Part shown: positions 63,312 through 64,000 of the stretch, piece by piece | Position numbering within the stretch: position 1 is the first letter of the stretch | Layout of the letters: each line of letters opens with the position of its first letter | NCBI GenBank assembly: GCA_038524795.1 | Contig: JBCBIJ010000008.1 | Span: 203,975-267,974, forward strand | From: CALBPI01 sp038524795 | GTDB taxonomy: Bacteria > Pseudomonadota > Gammaproteobacteria > Steroidobacterales > Woeseiaceae | Direction: 5' to 3' | DNA length: 64,000 bases | Position numbers and translations under genes: made by a program | Notes under the pieces: generated by a model | The model's database searches: none | Seen by the model: only the letters and a program-made list of their open reading frames with translations | What the model was told of the DNA's origin: nothing

Positions 63312-63929
63312 ATGCGTGACGTTGCGATTGCGAGCATCAGCGCGGCCACCGTCACGGCGGCGCTGCTCTTGCTCATGACGGCGCTGCTGGCCGACGACTC
63401 TGTCTCTGTGATCCAGACCGTGAGACTGCCGCCAACGCTCACGGACACGGCCGTACCGACGCCACCACCACCCCCCAAGCCGTTCGAGATGATTGAGCCG
63501 ATCGACGAGCCCATGCCCGTGCCAACAGACCGACCCAGCCCCCGGAACCTCATTGACCCCGTCGCCTTGCCGCCTGCGGGCCCCGAAGGCAACGGACCGC
63601 CCCGGCCAAATCCGCCCAGCAATGGCATCGACGGCGGGGTCGGTTTCGGTAACGGTAACGATGCACTCATCGAACTCGTCAACGTGACGCCCATCTATCC
63701 TCAACGCATGCTCGCGCTTGGTGTCGAGGGTTACGTCGATGTGCGCTATGACGTGAACGCCATTGGGCGTGCTGAGAACGTCGAGGTGACCTACGCCACG
63801 CACCGGGGCTTCGAGAAGGCGGCCATCCAGGGGGTTGAGCGCATTCGCTACCAGCCCCGCACGATCGACGGAAACGCGGTGCCAGTTCGCGGCATCGAGA
63901 AACGATTCAGTTTCAGTATCCGCGACTAA
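63312..63929 (+). CDS. TonB energy transducer
   Basis: A 205-residue TonB-type protein. The N-terminal helix (VAIASISAATVTAALLLLMTALLA) anchors it in the inner membrane. A Pro-rich stretch follows (TPPPPPKPFEMIEPIDEPMPVPTDRPS, then ALPPAGPEGNGPPRPNPPS) to span the periplasm. The C-terminal domain (about 120-205) has the TonB fold: YPQRMLALGVEGYVDVRYDVNAIGRAENVEVTYATHRGFEKAAIQGVERIRYQP. It would energise the receptors encoded here or elsewhere; ExbB/ExbD are not in the window. ATG 63312 has GGGAG upstream. The divergent padR makes it likely to be regulated rather than constitutive. Confidence 0.88.
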   Translation: MRDVAIASISAATVTAALLLLMTALLADDSVSVIQTVRLPPTLTDTAVPTPPPPPKPFEMIEPIDEPMPVPTDRPSPRNLIDPVALPPAGPEGNGPPRPNPPSNGIDGGVGFGNGNDALIELVNVTPIYPQRMLALGVEGYVDVRYDVNAIGRAENVEVTYATHRGFEKAAIQGVERIRYQPRTIDGNAVPVRGIEKRFSFSIRD

Positions 63930-64000
63930 GTGCGGCAGCGGTGCTGGGCCTCAGCCTGGAAAAGCCTCCCAGCGCCGCCTCACGCGGCCGAGTAAGGCCG

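Noticed and set aside
1..64000. CRISPR arrays, insertion sequences or prophage genes
   Set aside because: I saw no regularly spaced repeats, transposase motifs or phage structural genes in the window.

Overview
The window looks like a chromosomal segment of a GC-rich, aerobic, probably aquatic or marine gammaproteobacterium. The supporting signs are three large TonB-dependent receptors and a TonB protein, a Fur-box siderophore receptor, a penicillin acylase, a flavin halogenase beside a receptor, a 2,4-dienoyl-CoA reductase, a TIGR02999-type sigma factor, a class I ribonucleotide reductase under a B12 riboswitch, and an OlsF-like ornithine-lipid enzyme. The family-level placement is inference. 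GTG and TTG starts are common, and many neighbouring genes overlap by 1 to 4 bases (ATGA, TGATG, TTGA).

Layout. 1-2655: a PAS/GAF histidine kinase cut by the left edge, and an FKBP-type isomerase. 2659-20306: a catabolic island of five transcription units. It holds four NTF2/SnoaL-fold proteins (three of them two-domain), two alpha/beta hydrolases, a sodium:solute symporter, a short-chain dehydrogenase, a LacI regulator, an HpcH/HpaI aldolase, an amidohydrolase, a bicupin, a HpsN/histidinol-dehydrogenase-like enzyme, a Tat-exported formylglycine sulfatase and a TonB receptor. A repeated motif (ACTGCGAATGCA and variants) lies in exactly the three intergenic regions from which these units diverge. 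This is best explained as the operator of the LacI protein, so the island should be one regulon for uptake and breakdown of a still unknown, perhaps sulfated, compound.

20625-27758: a GGDEF cyclase, then a vitamin-B12-controlled divergent locus. One cobalamin riboswitch faces left onto a BLUF photoreceptor with a B12-binding-like (SCHIC-type) C-terminus, coupled to a Gfo/Idh/MocA oxidoreductase. A second riboswitch faces right onto nrdAB. Both leaders can fold a hairpin that hides the ribosome-binding site.

27839-44379: an RND efflux pair, FadH, a 1363-residue propeller-PAS-GGDEF-EAL receptor, a DUF3313-like protein, a small membrane protein next to the OlsF-like acyltransferase, a Sel1-repeat protein and a flavin halogenase. 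44419-54125: a TonB receptor, tRNA-Arg(CCG), penicillin acylase, a membrane protein, a DUF3127 protein with an SSB-like tail, and a Fur-controlled catecholate receptor. 54147-64000: a Ser/Thr kinase with TPR-like repeats, a coupled thioesterase / MMPL-LolA fusion / DUF1302-like barrel operon, and a regulatory block (ECF sigma, HAAS-like membrane protein, PadR) divergent from tonB across a 53-bp dyad.
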